A stretch of DNA of 64,000 nucleotides from Phanerodontia chrysosporium (GCA_001910725.1 MJGA01000002.1:2469945-2533944), one strand, 5' to 3'. Counted from the first letter of the stretch, positions 34,488-44,265 are shown. Program-made: numbers and translations. Notes: generated from the sequence alone by a model not told the origin.

Positions 34488-34497
34488 AGGTCGAGAT
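34488..34497 (+). other. Self-priming primer-binding site, element B
   Basis: AGGTCGAGAT starts 2 nt (TT) after the LTR end and is complementary to 34294-34303. No tRNA-type TGG start is present. Confidence 0.78.
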
Positions 34498-34589
34498 CTT
34501 TTGGGTGCCCTAGGCATTTTTCCCTACCGCTCCCCCCAAACCCCGTTTAAAAAAGTTTATTCCCTCCGCTTAAAGCGAGTACGTCGTAG

Positions 34590-35327
34590 TCGAGCAGCCT
34601 GCTCACTCCGTACACGTTGCTGAAGTCCTTGCTTGCAGTGCCGAAAGACGTCCGGCTCAAGGACCACATCCCCCAGCGCATCTTCGACCGCCTCCAACGT
34701 CGTCGCGAGGCCGGCAACCCCGTCAAGTGGACGGACCGCAAAGTCAAAGCGGTCGTCAAGTACGTGTCCACGCTCCCCCAACCTCCGCCCTCCGTCCCCT
34801 CCATCAACTGGACTGCCGTTCGCGAGGCTCGTGAGGCCGAACAACGCGTAGGCAACCGTATCCGCGAGCAGCGCCAACGAGAGGCGCAAGAAGCCCAGGC
34901 CGCCGTAGCCGCCTCCTCCTCTAAGCTCAGTTTGGCAGAGCGCCTCAGCGCCGCCCCGACGTACGAGCCCATCACCCGCAAGCCCGTCGGCATCGACATC
35001 CCGAAGTACTCCCCCACCGACCTCGTCGGCATCTTTACGCCCAAGCTCGACGCAACCATCAAGCGTCTCAAGGCCGTCGAAGAAGTCGACCTCTTCCACC
35101 TCGTTAACAGCGACCGCGCGCACGGCGTCTGCCAGCTGCTCGAACGCCTTCGGCAGATTCGCAACGAGCTCAGCCGCCTCGCTCCTACCACTACGTTTAA
35201 GGAGTGGCATCAGTACGAGCTTGGACTAGCTCAGATTGGTGACATTCCGTTTGTCGGTTTAAGGCGCAATTTCCGCCGCATCGTAGGAGAGCTGGACATA
35301 GTGTACCGGGCCGGGTATTTCGATTAG
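34590..35327 (+). CDS. Pre-gag ORF of element B, no ATG, unknown function
   Basis: The frame is open from just after TAG at 34587 to TAG at 35325-35327, about 245 codons, with no Met codon anywhere. TTG at 34617 and CTG codons are possible near-cognate starts; the true start is unknown. The N-terminal half is basic with an Arg/Gln/Glu-rich helix (NRIREQRQREAQEAQ). The C-terminal half is helical, with IRNELSRL, TFKEW, then L, G, F, L, F and EL at offsets +7, +11, +15, +18, +22, +28/+29 after EW. The family-A pre-gag ORF has the same residues at the same offsets. The gag frame is open from 35243, also without ATG until 35756, and overlaps the end of this ORF by 85 nt. Confidence 0.6.
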   Translation, partial: SSSLLTPYTLLKSLLAVPKDVRLKDHIPQRIFDRLQRRREAGNPVKWTDRKVKAVVKYVSTLPQPPPSVPSINWTAVREAREAEQRVGNRIREQRQREAQEAQAAVAASSSKLSLAERLSAAPTYEPITRKPVGIDIPKYSPTDLVGIFTPKLDATIKRLKAVEEVDLFHLVNSDRAHGVCQLLERLRQIRNELSRLAPTTTFKEWHQYELGLAQIGDIPFVGLRRNFRRIVGELDIVYRAGYFD

Positions 35328-35755
35328 TTTACAAATACATTTCTGTCGCTCTGGATTTCGATTGCTCGAATTGTCCGCACTTCTTCGGGCGAACCACAGA
35401 GAACGGCGTCACTCTTCCTGCTGATCTCCACGTCGAGGAAAACAACGGGTCTCGAGAAGCCAGGGAGTGCAGTCAGCAGCCCTGCCCTTATCGAGAGACT
35501 GCCCCTCCGCTACTCCCGGTTCCGCCTAGCGACCGAGAGACACAGTTCGAGCGCCCTCATTTCGCGCAACGGCTAGAATTCGCCCGCGCCTCTGCCACCA
35601 CTCCGAATACTCCCGATCACAGTCCCCCGGACAGCAGCCACCACTCGTCTCCCGAGACATCGCTCGGCTCCGTCCTCTCCGACCACGAACCCGCTCCCTC
35701 GCCGTTTAACCTCTCCCGCGCTCAATCAGGAGCCAACACCCCCCGTCCCCCCAAC

Positions 35756-36976
35756 ATGTCGAGCACTCCCGGTGGAGCGCCGCCCGGTCCGGCGCCTCTC
35801 GACCCCGTCTCCGCTGCGCTCCTGCAAATGGCCCAGGCGATGACGCAGCTCACTAACACGGTCAACACTCTGGCCCAGGCCATCGGTAACAATCACACAA
35901 CGGTCAACGCCACGGTTAACGCAAACAAGGAGCTGCCCTTCGTCGAGAAGCCCGTCCCGTTCAAAGGGAAAGGTTCGGACACGGCCCGTCTCTTCCGCGC
36001 TGCCTACCGCATTTATGCCGACGGGCAGCCGGAGAAATTCGGCAAGCGCGACGTCAACGGTAACCTCCAGCGAGACCCCGACTCCGGCAAGATCTTGGTA
36101 GATGGTCAGAAGTGGATCGTCGGCGCCCTCTCCTTCATGCAGGACGAGGCGGCTGAATGGGCACGGCAGTACATCGAGCAGGCGGCAGACGGTGTTCAGA
36201 TATTCGACGGCTCTCGCGCTACGTTTTGGGAAGCGTTCAAGAACCGGTTCGAGCCCGTCGACGAGAAGGCCGAGGCCCTCAGCAAGCTGCAGGCGTGCAC
36301 ACAAGGCAATCGTCGGTTCGCGGAGTTCTTTGCGGAGTTCCAAGCCCTCGCCGGTCGCACGAAGCTCACCCCGGAAGACCTGGCAGCCCGGCTGCGGACG
36401 AAGTTTAATAAAGACTACCTCGAGCGGATCTCGTACATGGTTAATCCCGCCACCGGCAAAGGCCCCGAGACGTACGACGAGCTCAAGAACGCAGGTTTCG
36501 CCGTCGATCGGTCGAAGGACAAGCTTTCGCAAGACCTCCTGGCACAGCAAGGCAAGACGTCCTCGACTCCGGCTAGCTCGTCGACGCGCGCCTTCCGCGA
36601 TCCAAACGCGATGGACATCGACGCTGCCAACATCGACGAGCTGTTTAAGGGTCTCACTGGCACGGATCTCAAGCGCCAGTTCGACGCCGTCATGAAGGAT
36701 CGCTGCAAGGTCTGCGGCTCGAAGTCCCACAAGTCCACGGACCCCGTGCACCGCGACTCGGTCTGCAACCACTGCGGCAAGAAGGGTCACTGGTCCCGCG
36801 TCTGTCGTGCCCGCCTCGAGGGCAAGCCGAGAACCGCCCCCGCTACCGCCGCCGCCGCGCCTCGTCTTCGGATACCTCGTCACAGGACACCTCGTCTCCG
36901 GCCTCCTCGTCTTCTGGTAGTTCGTCTGACGACCAAGCTGCCGCGATCGCCGCCCTCCGTGATCAGCTGGCTCTGA
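35756..36976 (+). CDS. gag: Gag of element B, reading frame shifted near the C-terminus
   Basis: ATG at 35756 is the first ATG downstream of the predicted RNA start. The protein has a Pro-rich start, a capsid domain (VEKPVPFKGKGSDTARLF, FWEAFKNRFEP, RRFAEFFAEFQALAGR), DPNAMDID, and nucleocapsid knuckles: a partial CKVCGSKSH and a full CNHCGKKGHWSRVC. After LEGKP this frame becomes Pro/Arg-rich nonsense-like and ends at 36976. The neighbouring frame from about 36823 reads Arg-rich, then Ser-rich (SSSDTSSQDTSS), then AALRDQLALIQKQLGGF and stops at 37003-37005, which looks like the real tail. One base therefore seems to be missing at about 36815-36850. Confidence 0.85.
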   Translation: MSSTPGGAPPGPAPLDPVSAALLQMAQAMTQLTNTVNTLAQAIGNNHTTVNATVNANKELPFVEKPVPFKGKGSDTARLFRAAYRIYADGQPEKFGKRDVNGNLQRDPDSGKILVDGQKWIVGALSFMQDEAAEWARQYIEQAADGVQIFDGSRATFWEAFKNRFEPVDEKAEALSKLQACTQGNRRFAEFFAEFQALAGRTKLTPEDLAARLRTKFNKDYLERISYMVNPATGKGPETYDELKNAGFAVDRSKDKLSQDLLAQQGKTSSTPASSSTRAFRDPNAMDIDAANIDELFKGLTGTDLKRQFDAVMKDRCKVCGSKSHKSTDPVHRDSVCNHCGKKGHWSRVCRARLEGKPRTAPATAAAAPRLRIPRHRTPRLRPPRLLVVRLTTKLPRSPPSVISWL

Positions 36977-36992
36977 TACAAAAGCAGCTCGG

Positions 36993-36999
36993 GGGTTTT
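36993..36999 (+). promoter_or_regulatory. Putative -1 ribosomal frameshift site between gag and pol
   Basis: G_GGT_TTT in the gag-tail frame, followed by GCT and the TAA stop (37003). The pol frame is open from 36963, so the two frames overlap by 43 nt. A -1 slip here enters the pol frame (TGC TTA AGG). It fits the X_XXY_YYZ rule. Confidence 0.6.
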
Positions 37000-37001
37000 G
37001 C

Positions 37002-40000
37002 TTAAGGGGCCGGAGTGACGCCGCATCGTCGGTCCCCGTTTCATCAAGCCCGGATTCAACTCCGGCACCGTCGTTAGAACCACAGGACCTTTCAGATACC
37101 ATCCGCTCGTGTACAATATCAGTGTTAGATCCTTTTTCCAATCACTATCGTGTACCTGTAAAGCTCACCGGACTCAATAAAACTATTCGCACGCCTGCAA
37201 TGATTGACTCCGGTGCGACTTCGCTATTCATCCACGAGGATTTCTGTAAACAACACAAGATCCTCACGGTACCACTCAAGAAGGAAATCACACTATACAA
37301 CATCGACGGAACTAAGAATGAAGCAGGATCTATCACACGCCGTGCCAGACTCCAGCTCACTGTGGGTTCTTATACGTTTAAGGAAGAGTTTCTTGTCACG
37401 AACATCGGTCCGGAGGACGTCATCCTCGGACTTCCGTGGCTCAAGAAATGGAATCCGAACATCGACTGGGAAACGGGAGATGTCCAGTTTCAGCTCCGCG
37501 GCGGAGCTGAGGACACCCCGGTTTTCGGTATCCATCAGATTGACGCCAACCGCTCCGAACGCCGTGAATGGCTTCGAGCAGGCATTGTTGAGGACGCCAA
37601 GGACGAAGTCTGGATTCTCGCCGGCTACACTTACTCGCAAGCGATCGCTGTCGAAGCCAATCGCGAGAAGTACGCCAAGACGTTCGAAGAGCTGGTTCCC
37701 AAAGAGTACCACCGACACAAGAAGGTGTTCTCTGAAGAGGAATCACACCGTCTTCCGAAGCATCAGCCCTGGGACCACGCGATAGATCTCGTCCCGGACG
37801 CCCCGGCATCGATCAAATCGAAGGTCTACCCCATGTCCCCAATCGAGAATGAGGAACTACAGCGGTTCATCGACGACGCACTCGCCAAGGGCTACATCGT
37901 CCCCAGCAAGTCTCCGATCGCTTCCCCTGTCTTCTTTATCAAGAAAAAGGACGGCAAGCTCCGGTTCATCCAGGATTACCGCAAGCTCAACGACATCACT
38001 GTGAAGAATCGCTACCCCCTTCCCCTCGCCTCCGACATCATCGGGAAGCTCCAGGGCGCTAAGATCTTCACCAAGTTCGACGTCCGTTGGGGCTACAACA
38101 ACGTCCGGATTAAGGAAGGTGACGAATGGAAAGCCGCCTTCGTCACTAACCGCGGTCTCTTCGAGCCCCGAGTCATGTACTTCGGTCTGTGCAACAGCCC
38201 CGCCACGTTCCAGGCCCTCATGAATCATATCTTCGCCGACCTCATCGCTGAGAGCAAGGTCGCAGTTTACCTCGACGACATCCTCATCTGGTCGAACGAT
38301 CTCGCTTCGCATCGGAAGATTGTTCACGAGGTCCTGGCACGCCTCGCCAAGTACGATCTGTATCTTCGGCCCGAGAAGTGCGAGTTCGAGCGCTCAGAGA
38401 TCGAGTACCTTGGGCTCCTCATCAGCGAAGGACAGGTCGGCATGGACCCCGGCAAGGTTAAGGCAGTAGCCGAGTGGCCGACCCCGAAGAACCTCAAAGA
38501 TGTACGAGGCTTTGTCGGGTTCGCCAACTTCTATCGCCGTTTCATCAAGGACTTCTCAAAGATCTGCCGCCCGCTGCACGATCTGACGAAGAAGGATACT
38601 CCGTTTAATTGGGGTCCCGCACAGGCGGAAGCCTTCGAGACGCTCAAGCGCGCTTTCACGACTCAGCCCGTGCTCGCCATGTGGAGTATTGATCGACCAA
38701 CTCGCGTCGAGACCGATGCTTCTGGCTACGCCACCGGAGGAGTCATAGCCCAACGCAACCCCGAAGATGGTCTCTGGCATCCAATCGCGTATCGCTCGCA
38801 GACCATGAGCCCCGCCGAGCGGAACTACGAGATCTGGGACCGCGAGATGCTTGCAATTATCGAAGCTCTCAAGGACTGGCGCCAGTTCCTCGAAGGTCTC
38901 CCGGAGCCTTTTGAGATCTGGACCGATCATCAGAATCTTCAGTACTGGAAGACTGCGCAGAATCTCACGCGGCGACAAGCCCGCTGGGCCTCCTACCTCG
39001 CCGAATACGATTTCCGCATCATCCATCGCCCCGGCAAGACGCATCTCCTCGCCGACCCGCTCTCCCGGCCTTCCTCGCTGCATGTCTCTGACGAAGAGGA
39101 CAACCGCTCACAGATAGTATTGAAGCCAGAGCTGTTTAAGATAGCCGCCACGGTGGCTCTCGCAAACCCCTCCCCCCTCGAGAAGCGCATTCGCGACTGC
39201 TCCGAAAAGGAAAAGGAAGTCGCAGACGCTCTGCAGGTTCTCCGGACCAAGGGGCCCCGCAAGCTGCGCAACGGCGTTCTCGAATGGGAAGAAGACAACG
39301 GCCTTCTGTACTACCATGGAAAAGTCTATGTGCCGAACAGTGCCGCGCTGCGCAACGACGTCATCAAGTCTTGCCACGACGCGCCAACGGCTGGACACCC
39401 TGGGAAGCACACCACCCTCGAGTTGGTCTCTCGGTACTATTGGTGGCCGCGCATCTCCGCCGACGTTAGCCGCTACGTGCTCGGCTGTGACCAATGCCAG
39501 CGGTACAAGTCCGCCCCGCATCCGAAAGCCACCCTACAGCCCCACGACGTCCCTTCAGGGCCTTGGGAACACGTCGGCGTGGATCTCATCACGCAGCTCC
39601 CACGCGACGCCAAGACCAAGAAGGACTCGATCGCGGTCTACGTGGACCACTATTCGGATCAGTGCCACCTTGTGCCGGTCGACTCGACGATCACCGCTGC
39701 CGGCATGGGCGACGTCCACTACACGGACATCTTCCGCCTCCACGGCCTCCCACGCAAGATCTTCTCCGATCGCGGACCCCAGTTTGCAGCCCAGTACATG
39801 CGAGCGCTGTACAAGCGCCTCGGCATCGCTACTGGTCTTACCACGGCATATCACCCAGAAGGCAACGGCAAGGTCGAGCGCAAGAACCAGGAAGTCGAGA
39901 AATTCCTGCGTCTCTTCGTCTCCCAGCGCCAAGACGACTGGGTCGATTGGCTTCCGATGGCCGAGTTCACTCTGAACTCACACGTGTCCAGTGCTACCGA

Positions 40001-40757
40001 GCGCACGCCCTTCGAGATTGTTTACGGCTACACACCGGACTTCACGATCCCGGCCGGCAAACACACCAACGTTCCCGCCCTCGACGAGCGTCTAGACCGC
40101 ATGGCTCACGTCCGCAAAGAGGCCGAAGCTGCCCTGCGCCTAACCAAAGCCCGCATGAAAGAAGAGTACGAGGCCGCGAAGAAACGCGCCCACTCCTTCA
40201 AAGTCGGCGATCAGGTTTGGCTCAGCACGAAGGACCTCAGCATCGATCAGCCTTCGCCCAAGCTCGGCCCCCGCCAGCTGGGTCCGTTTAGGGTTCTAGA
40301 AAAGATCGGCGATCTGGACTATCGGCTCGAGCTCCCGAGCTGGCTGAAAATCCACCCGGTTTTCCATGTCAACCGCCTCAACCCGTGGCACGATCAGGGC
40401 GTCGAGAAGCCTCTGCCTCCCAAACCTGTCAAAGTTGCCGGCGAGGAAGAATACGTCGTCGAGAAGGTCCTCGACAGCCGTATATATCGCCGCCAACTGC
40501 AGTACAAAGTCCGCTGGAAAGGCTACGGTCAAGCCGGCGACACGTGGGAAAAGGCAGACAACCTCAAGCACGCCAAGGCCCTGGTCAACAAGTTCCATCG
40601 CGAAAATCCGGAAGCGCCCCGCAAGCTCGCTGCCACTGCTTTCGAAGCCCTTGCCGCCTCTTTTCGCCCGTTCGTCACCGAAGTCGACGTCTCTCTCCTT
40701 CCTGCCTCCGATCGCGCTAAGGCTGATCTCGATTGGGAGGAGGGGCGCCACATCTGA
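37002..40757 (+). CDS. pol: Pol polyprotein of element B
   Basis: The frame is open from 36963 to TGA at 40755. No ATG start is needed if entry is by frameshift at 36993-36999. Domains: aspartic protease (AMIDSGATSLF), reverse transcriptase (FIQDYRKLND, KFDVRWGYNN, VYLDDILIWS catalytic YLDD), RNase H (VETDASGYATGG, EMLAIIEALKDW), integrase zinc finger (GHPGKHTTLELV, CDQCQRYK) and DDE core (GVDLITQLP, FSDRGPQF, GKVERKNQEVEKF), GPY-type LGPFRVLEKIG, and a C-terminal chromodomain (EEYVVEKVLDSR, VRWKGYGQAGDTWEK). All catalytic residues are present and there is no internal stop. Unlike family A, no dUTPase follows. Confidence 0.95.
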   Translation, partial: LRGRSDAASSVPVSSSPDSTPAPSLEPQDLSDTIRSCTISVLDPFSNHYRVPVKLTGLNKTIRTPAMIDSGATSLFIHEDFCKQHKILTVPLKKEITLYNIDGTKNEAGSITRRARLQLTVGSYTFKEEFLVTNIGPEDVILGLPWLKKWNPNIDWETGDVQFQLRGGAEDTPVFGIHQIDANRSERREWLRAGIVEDAKDEVWILAGYTYSQAIAVEANREKYAKTFEELVPKEYHRHKKVFSEEESHRLPKHQPWDHAIDLVPDAPASIKSKVYPMSPIENEELQRFIDDALAKGYIVPSKSPIASPVFFIKKKDGKLRFIQDYRKLNDITVKNRYPLPLASDIIGKLQGAKIFTKFDVRWGYNNVRIKEGDEWKAAFVTNRGLFEPRVMYFGLCNSPATFQALMNHIFADLIAESKVAVYLDDILIWSNDLASHRKIVHEVLARLAKYDLYLRPEKCEFERSEIEYLGLLISEGQVGMDPGKVKAVAEWPTPKNLKDVRGFVGFANFYRRFIKDFSKICRPLHDLTKKDTPFNWGPAQAEAFETLKRAFTTQPVLAMWSIDRPTRVETDASGYATGGVIAQRNPEDGLWHPIAYRSQTMSPAERNYEIWDREMLAIIEALKDWRQFLEGLPEPFEIWTDHQNLQYWKTAQNLTRRQARWASYLAEYDFRIIHRPGKTHLLADPLSRPSSLHVSDEEDNRSQIVLKPELFKIAATVALANPSPLEKRIRDCSEKEKEVADALQVLRTKGPRKLRNGVLEWEEDNGLLYYHGKVYVPNSAALRNDVIKSCHDAPTAGHPGKHTTLELVSRYYWWPRISADVSRYVLGCDQCQRYKSAPHPKATLQPHDVPSGPWEHVGVDLITQLPRDAKTKKDSIAVYVDHYSDQCHLVPVDSTITAAGMGDVHYTDIFRLHGLPRKIFSDRGPQFAAQYMRALYKRLGIATGLTTAYHPEGNGKVERKNQEVEKFLRLFVSQRQDDWVDWLPMAEFTLNSHVSSATERTPFEIVYGYTPDFTIPAGKHTNVPALDERLDRMAHVRKEAEAALRLTKARMKEEYEAAKKRAHSFKVGDQVWLSTKDLSIDQPSPKLGPRQLGPFRVLEKIGDLDYRLELPSWLKIHPVFHVNRLNPWHDQGVEKPLPPKPVKVAGEEEYVVEKVLDSRIYRRQLQYKVRWKGYGQAGDTWEKADNLKHAKALVNKFHRENPEAPRKLAATAFEALAASFRPFVTEVDVSLLPASDRAKADLDWEEGRHI

Positions 40758-40795
40758 CGACCTCGCGAGGACGCTCGGTTTTAGGAGGGGGGTAA

Positions 40796-41490
40796 TGTCA
40801 CGGATGTGACGGTGCTGCCCTATTTTTCGCCGATTTTTGGCTATTTTCCTTGATTAATCCAACGGGCGAGCAGCCCTCGCGCCGTCTGGAGTCCTAGCCG
40901 CCCACACTCAGCGCCTGGCCATGCAGCGCCAGCGCCCTGATGGCGCATCACCCCTAGACGCCAGCGCATCCCGCTGCGCGCTCAGACACTGCCCGGATCA
41001 CCGGTCTGCCCTGCAACCGGTTCCCCGGATCGCCGAGGAGGCACTGTCATCCCTGATGACTCCCCTCGCCGAGACACGCCGAGCTGATCAGCCTGATGAC
41101 ACAGCCTCGGCCCGACGCAGCCTCGAGACACTGCCAGCTGACACAGCCTCGTGACATAGCCCCAGCACAGCCTCGCCGCGCAGCCCGCGTCGCAGTCTCG
41201 CTGGCTATGCTGAGCGCTGCCCATCAGCTTATGTAATCGTATAGCCTGCCCTGAACTCTTGTAGTATATATAGGTAGCACCTCTCGCTCCTGTCCGTCAT
41301 CTCGACCTCTTGGTCAATACGGACAGGTAAGCCCGTCATTTGTATTGTAGCATACAACGCTAATAGAACTTGGTCAATACGGACAGCTGCACAAGTTTGT
41401 TCGTCGCCGCGTGACACGCTCCGCTGCGCCTCGTCGTCGACCTCCCCATTCGCCCTCCCTCGTGTAGCGTTGAGCCTCTGCTCCGCGACA
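40796..41490 (+). repeat. 3' LTR of element B
   Basis: 695 bp, no difference seen from 33791-34485. Preceded by the purine tract AGGAGGGGGGTAA. Confidence 0.96.
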
Positions 41491-41495
41491 AGCTG
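41491..41495. repeat. Right target-site duplication of element B (AGCTG)
   Basis: Matches 33786-33790. Confidence 0.9.
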
Positions 41496-42070
41496 CAGCG
41501 CGGTGGCACCGACTGCGAAGTAGCCCCACTGATAGCTGGATGCTGTAGACGAGGGCACCCACCAAGCCGGAGACAACGACGACTTCCGACATGAACAGGG
41601 TGGTCATGGTGTCCGAGAGCGAGAGGTCGGTGGTGAGGAGCACCGAGGATGAGTGGGGAGATGATGAACAGCAACACTGTATACACCTTACAACCTGCGA
41701 CTCGAATTAGTATCGGGACTGCAAGCTCGAGAATGGTCGCGTACCCAGATCCGGCAGGTCTCCCCGTCGCCGCTATCGCAAAACTCAGTCGCGATGGGGG
41801 TGACACCGAGGTCGGAGGCCCTGGAGAAGTAGGCTATGGACGTGGCGGTGAGAACGAGATGATCGCGAGGATGTGAAAGAGCAGGGTATTGCGAGGGCAC
41901 TGAACAGAGATGCGCTGAGTGTTCATACTACTGCAGCAGCAGGGGACTCACGTACATTTACAGCGAAACTCAGGCCAACGACCACTCGGAACCATAGGTG
42001 GAGATATGGATCTGGGCATTGGGGAGCTTGGAGTCGAGTACCGTGGCCAGCTACCAATGATCATGGCTGG
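41491..42070 (-). pseudogene. 5' part of fungal opsin (microbial rhodopsin family) gene, interrupted by element B
   Basis: Minus-strand pieces read in order as a fungal opsin / Hsp30-like protein: LPNAQIHISTYGSEW near 42030, ATSIAYFSRASDLGV and VTPIATEF near 41830, LTTDLSLSDT, LFMSEVVVVSGLVGALV, and SYQWGYFAVGATALQL ending at the target duplication. These match N-terminus and helices B to E. Stops and frame changes between pieces are partly introns and partly decay (for example TGA right after SLA). The retinal Lys region lies in the other half and is not clear. Recent insertion of B is the latest damage but perhaps not the first. Confidence 0.7.
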
Positions 42071-42184
42071 CGCAACTACTTCTGGGGTGTACAGGCCAGG
42101 AGGATCCAGATCCGGAGCGGTGGCCATGGGAGCTGGCCATGGTCGATGACTCCGAAGAGGGGTGGGGGTGTTGGGTGATTAGTT

Positions 42185-42290
42185 CCTCTGTCTCTACCCT
42201 CACCAACGAGGCATGGGTATTTCGTCGATGCTCTGTCCCGCCCCTGCAAAGGCGCAGACGCGATTGTGAGCTTTTGCGACGCTGACGAGA
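42185..42290 (-). repeat. Inverted partner of the 45.8-kb segment
   Basis: In reverse complement it is about 85 % identical by eye to 45772-45890, including GTCGCAAAAGCTCA, GCAGGGGCGGG and GGTAGAGACAGAGGAACT. It lies just upstream of the opsin remnant. Confidence 0.7.
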
Positions 42291-42972
42291 CATTGGAAGA
42301 CATGTGCACGATCGCGGCGAGGCAGCAACTGATTCACGGAAGCGTGCACGTGGAAATGATCATGATGAGGCGCCTACAATCAAACCACGTGTTCTTTCCT
42401 GATAACGCACCAGGGTTATATAGATAAGATTATCTCCGGGCCTAATTAGAATTTCATTGTGCACATGGTGGATACGTACGCGTCAGGTTCGTGGTTCTCA
42501 TGGCCATGGCCAGGTACGTAGATCTAGAGGTGTTGTCACCGACTCATGATCATGCGAATGTTATTATTGACGAAGTAGTCATAGATGAACCTGCTGCAAA
42601 ATCTCGCACAATCAATTGCGAGACCAGCCTTCTAGCCAGACGTGCACATCTGTCACACATGTGCATCGCCCTTGTAAGATATCCTCGTCGCAGGTCATTC
42701 TAGATCTGTTTTGTAACGCCATCTAGATCTGGGACTGCCGATTCACGCAGCGCTAGCTGAACCTCGGGGAGCCGACGCGAACACGGCCATGACCGGGCTC
42801 TGAAATTCCTTTGCGCCAGGCATGATCATAATCATGAGCAGCTAGCACGGCCAGCACGATTCACACCGCTGTCCCCACCGAACTTGTGGTGAGACCCATT
42901 ACTATCGAGCTACGACGTTCACTCATCTCGCACTACAGCCTCCTCGCCACGTCGAAGGCGCTATCCTTCAAT

Positions 42973-44265
42973 ATGCCATTCCTGAATAGCTCCTATGACA
43001 CGACAGAGGTCTGCCTGCTCTTCGTTTTGTCCTCAGCCCTACTCCTACTGACCTGCTCTCGCAGGATGATGACACAAAAGACAACATACCTCAGGCAACC
43101 GCTATAGTATCGTTCCTTCCAAGCCCGCAAAAGCAGCACCCGATGTACTCCGTCAAGCTCACGTTCTTCGTACCGCATCGAGCGCTCAGTGTCGACGGCG
43201 GATCCCGTTGGCTAGAACTAGCCCTTACACCACCTTCAGGCGTAACTCAAGCTCCACTGCCTCGCATCAACGGGCTATATGTCACCATCGGCAACTCCGA
43301 GCCTGCACGGTGGCGGGTCGAACGGTGCATCCAAGACGATCTCAAACGGCGAGGACTCTACGTACGGGTTAGCGTGGATAGTACAGCGGGAGCTCATGTA
43401 CAGATGGAGTACAGGGGGTATGATCAAGGTCTGCACGAGTATAGGAGGTGGTTGTCTTGGTGGAGAGGTCGAGCATGGGACCTGCATGTGCTACTTCCTA
43501 CCTTCCCTGTTCCGGTCGAAGACTTCCAGGTGGACGTCTGTTCTGGCGAAAGTGAGTCATGTTCATCCCCGTTTTGGCCTCTACTGATGGCTCGTATACA
43601 AAGGCTTCCGGTTACAGTCTATTGAGAGCAACTTCCTTCGAGCGGATGCTCTGTTTCCTGACAGTCCCAGTATTCAGCCTTGTCGGCTTTACCCCTACGA
43701 TAATCCTCAGCTGTCCGTACGCGTCTCCGAAATACACGCGAGATGCCAGCAGGGCAACGATACCAGCATGCGATCGACATCTTGCAAGATTCTGTCGACC
43801 GCGATACTGTTGGCGACAATGGGGCTCTTTATCGTGGCTATCGAGTCACTCATGTCTCTAGACGAGCCCGTCCCATTCCCCATTCAGTTTGTTCACAACC
43901 ACCGACTTGATGTGCACTTGTCGCCGTTGCCCGTCCCCTCCCCCACTCCTGCAGACGCCCAAACTACCGCCAGCGTCGTCTACATTACAGTCACGACAAC
44001 TGCTTCCGCGATGCCCTCCGCATGTTCGATGCCGCCGTCGTTGCCGTTGGCAAGATCTTTGGAGTCAGAAGCCCGTCCGACCTCTGGTCACTCCAAATCG
44101 GGTTCCCCGGAGAAAGCGCCACTTGCCCCGGCGGATGGACTGGGAAGAGCTAAACAGCGGGTTGCAGACTGGCGCGACCATTTGAGGAACGCACAGGCTC
44201 GAGTACGCAAGGACTTGGCTCAAGCACTGTGGAGATTGTGTGCTCATATCGTTCACTGGCTATGA
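42973..44265 (+). CDS. Hypothetical protein with one membrane segment
   Basis: Three exons: 42973-43008, 43065-43551, 43604-44265, 1185 nt, 394 aa; both junctions keep frame. The N-terminal 180 residues look folded and soluble (MYSVKLTFFVPHRAL, RWLELALTPPSG, GLYVTIGNSEPARWRVERC, RGLYVRVSVDSTAGAHVQM). A membrane helix ILLATMGLFIVAIESLM lies near residue 270. A Pro/Thr/Ser-rich stretch follows, and the end is basic and helical. I recognise no family. The first exon is short; a start further upstream is possible. Confidence 0.68.

Larger units (their letters stand above)
33791..41490 (+). mobile_element. Full-length Ty3/gypsy chromovirus, family B
   Basis: 7700 bp bounded by 695-bp LTRs and a 5-bp duplication. 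Order: LTR, primer-binding site, ATG-less pre-gag ORF, gag, pol (protease, RT, RNase H, integrase, chromodomain), polypurine tract (AGGAGGGGGGTAA), LTR. The two LTRs show no difference by eye along their length, so insertion is very recent. It lies in an opsin gene. Gag is split by a 1-nt shift near its end, which may be a sequence error. Confidence 0.95.

Noticed and set aside
35726..37141. 471-codon minus-strand frame opposite gag of element B
   Set aside because: It is antisense to gag across the frame shift and beyond; codon bias of gag keeps the opposite frame open. No domain.
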